Positions 5,604 to 5,662 of a stretch of DNA of 5,662 bases are shown in pieces. Origin of the DNA: an uncultured Maritalea sp. (lineage in GTDB: Bacteria; Pseudomonadota; Alphaproteobacteria; Rhizobiales; Devosiaceae); contig CAJXLH010000197.1 of the NCBI GenBank assembly GCA_913055925.1, forward strand, positions 1 through 5,662. The letters run 5' to 3'. The position numbers and the translations under genes are program-made. Each line of letters opens with the position of its first letter. Within the stretch, counting starts at the first letter, position 1. The notes below the pieces were generated by a model. It did not search any database. It was not told where the DNA came from and was given only the letters and a program-made list of their open reading frames with translations.

Positions 5604-5662
5604 ATGTCCTCAATTTCTGACAGTTTTGTCTCCGATATTGCCAGCGCTTGCTTTGGCCATTT
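5604..5662 (+). CDS. Possible start of a divergent gene (partial, DUF3572-like?)
   Basis: From the ATG at 5604 the + strand reads MSSISDSFVSDIASACFGHF and runs off the window. In rhizobia a small DUF3572 gene lies next to divK, and its N-terminus has an AIALxALGFLA-like helix that the segment DIASACFGHF faintly resembles. GGAA lies 8 nt upstream as a poor ribosome binding site. Only about 19 codons are visible, and other frames on both strands are also open here, so this is tentative. Confidence 0.22.
   Translation, partial: MSSISDSFVSDIASACFGH

Noticed and set aside
1..5662. CRISPR arrays, insertion sequences, tRNA genes
   Set aside because: No spaced repeats of the right size, no transposase frames or terminal inverted repeats, and no cloverleaf or TTCGA-type loop were seen.

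Overview
The window looks like a chromosomal core region of an alphaproteobacterium, most likely Hyphomicrobiales (Rhizobiales). The basis is gene content and order: topA end, rnr, a DUF983 gene and rpmG on the + strand, facing divK-pleD on the - strand. From memory, this neighbourhood is conserved in rhizobia and relatives. Further support comes from the 55-residue cysteine-free L33, the PleD layout REC-REC-GGDEF, and the DivK partner. Base composition is moderate for the group (near 50% GC by eye), so a lower-GC, perhaps marine member (Devosia/Maritalea-like) is possible; this is inference only.

Left part (1-3000, + strand): the last 78 codons of topoisomerase I end in a Lys/Ala-rich tail. 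RNase R follows after 14 nt with a good ribosome binding site. A small zinc-ribbon membrane protein (DUF983) starts 29 nt after rnr, probably at TTG. These three read as one transcription unit. A perfect 7-bp hairpin lies between rnr and the DUF983 gene.

Middle (3001-3735): rpmG has its own sigma70-type promoter, a leader with a terminator-like hairpin, and a strong terminator that would work in both directions. Then come about 330 bases without a believable protein gene. This stretch has two halves. The GC-rich half (3361-3550) is dense in nested inverted repeats and looks like a structured RNA, with a wobble pair that favours the - strand. The AT-rich half (3551-3690) carries repeated TTAACCTT-like elements partly phased at 13 bp. 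It ends at the pleD terminator. The best 'hidden' candidate in the window is therefore an unannotated small RNA read leftwards from the AT-rich repeats to the shared rpmG terminator.

Right part (3736-5507, - strand): divK and pleD lie 26 nt apart and form an operon. DivK is a single-domain response regulator. In Caulobacter and relatives it controls the PleC/DivJ kinases and feeds into the CtrA cell-cycle pathway; PleD is the diguanylate cyclase activated by the same kinases. PleD here keeps its phospho-acceptor, its GGEEF active site and its RxxD product-inhibition site, while its second receiver domain is degenerate. The last 155 bases hold the divK upstream region and perhaps the first codons of a divergent gene that runs off the window.
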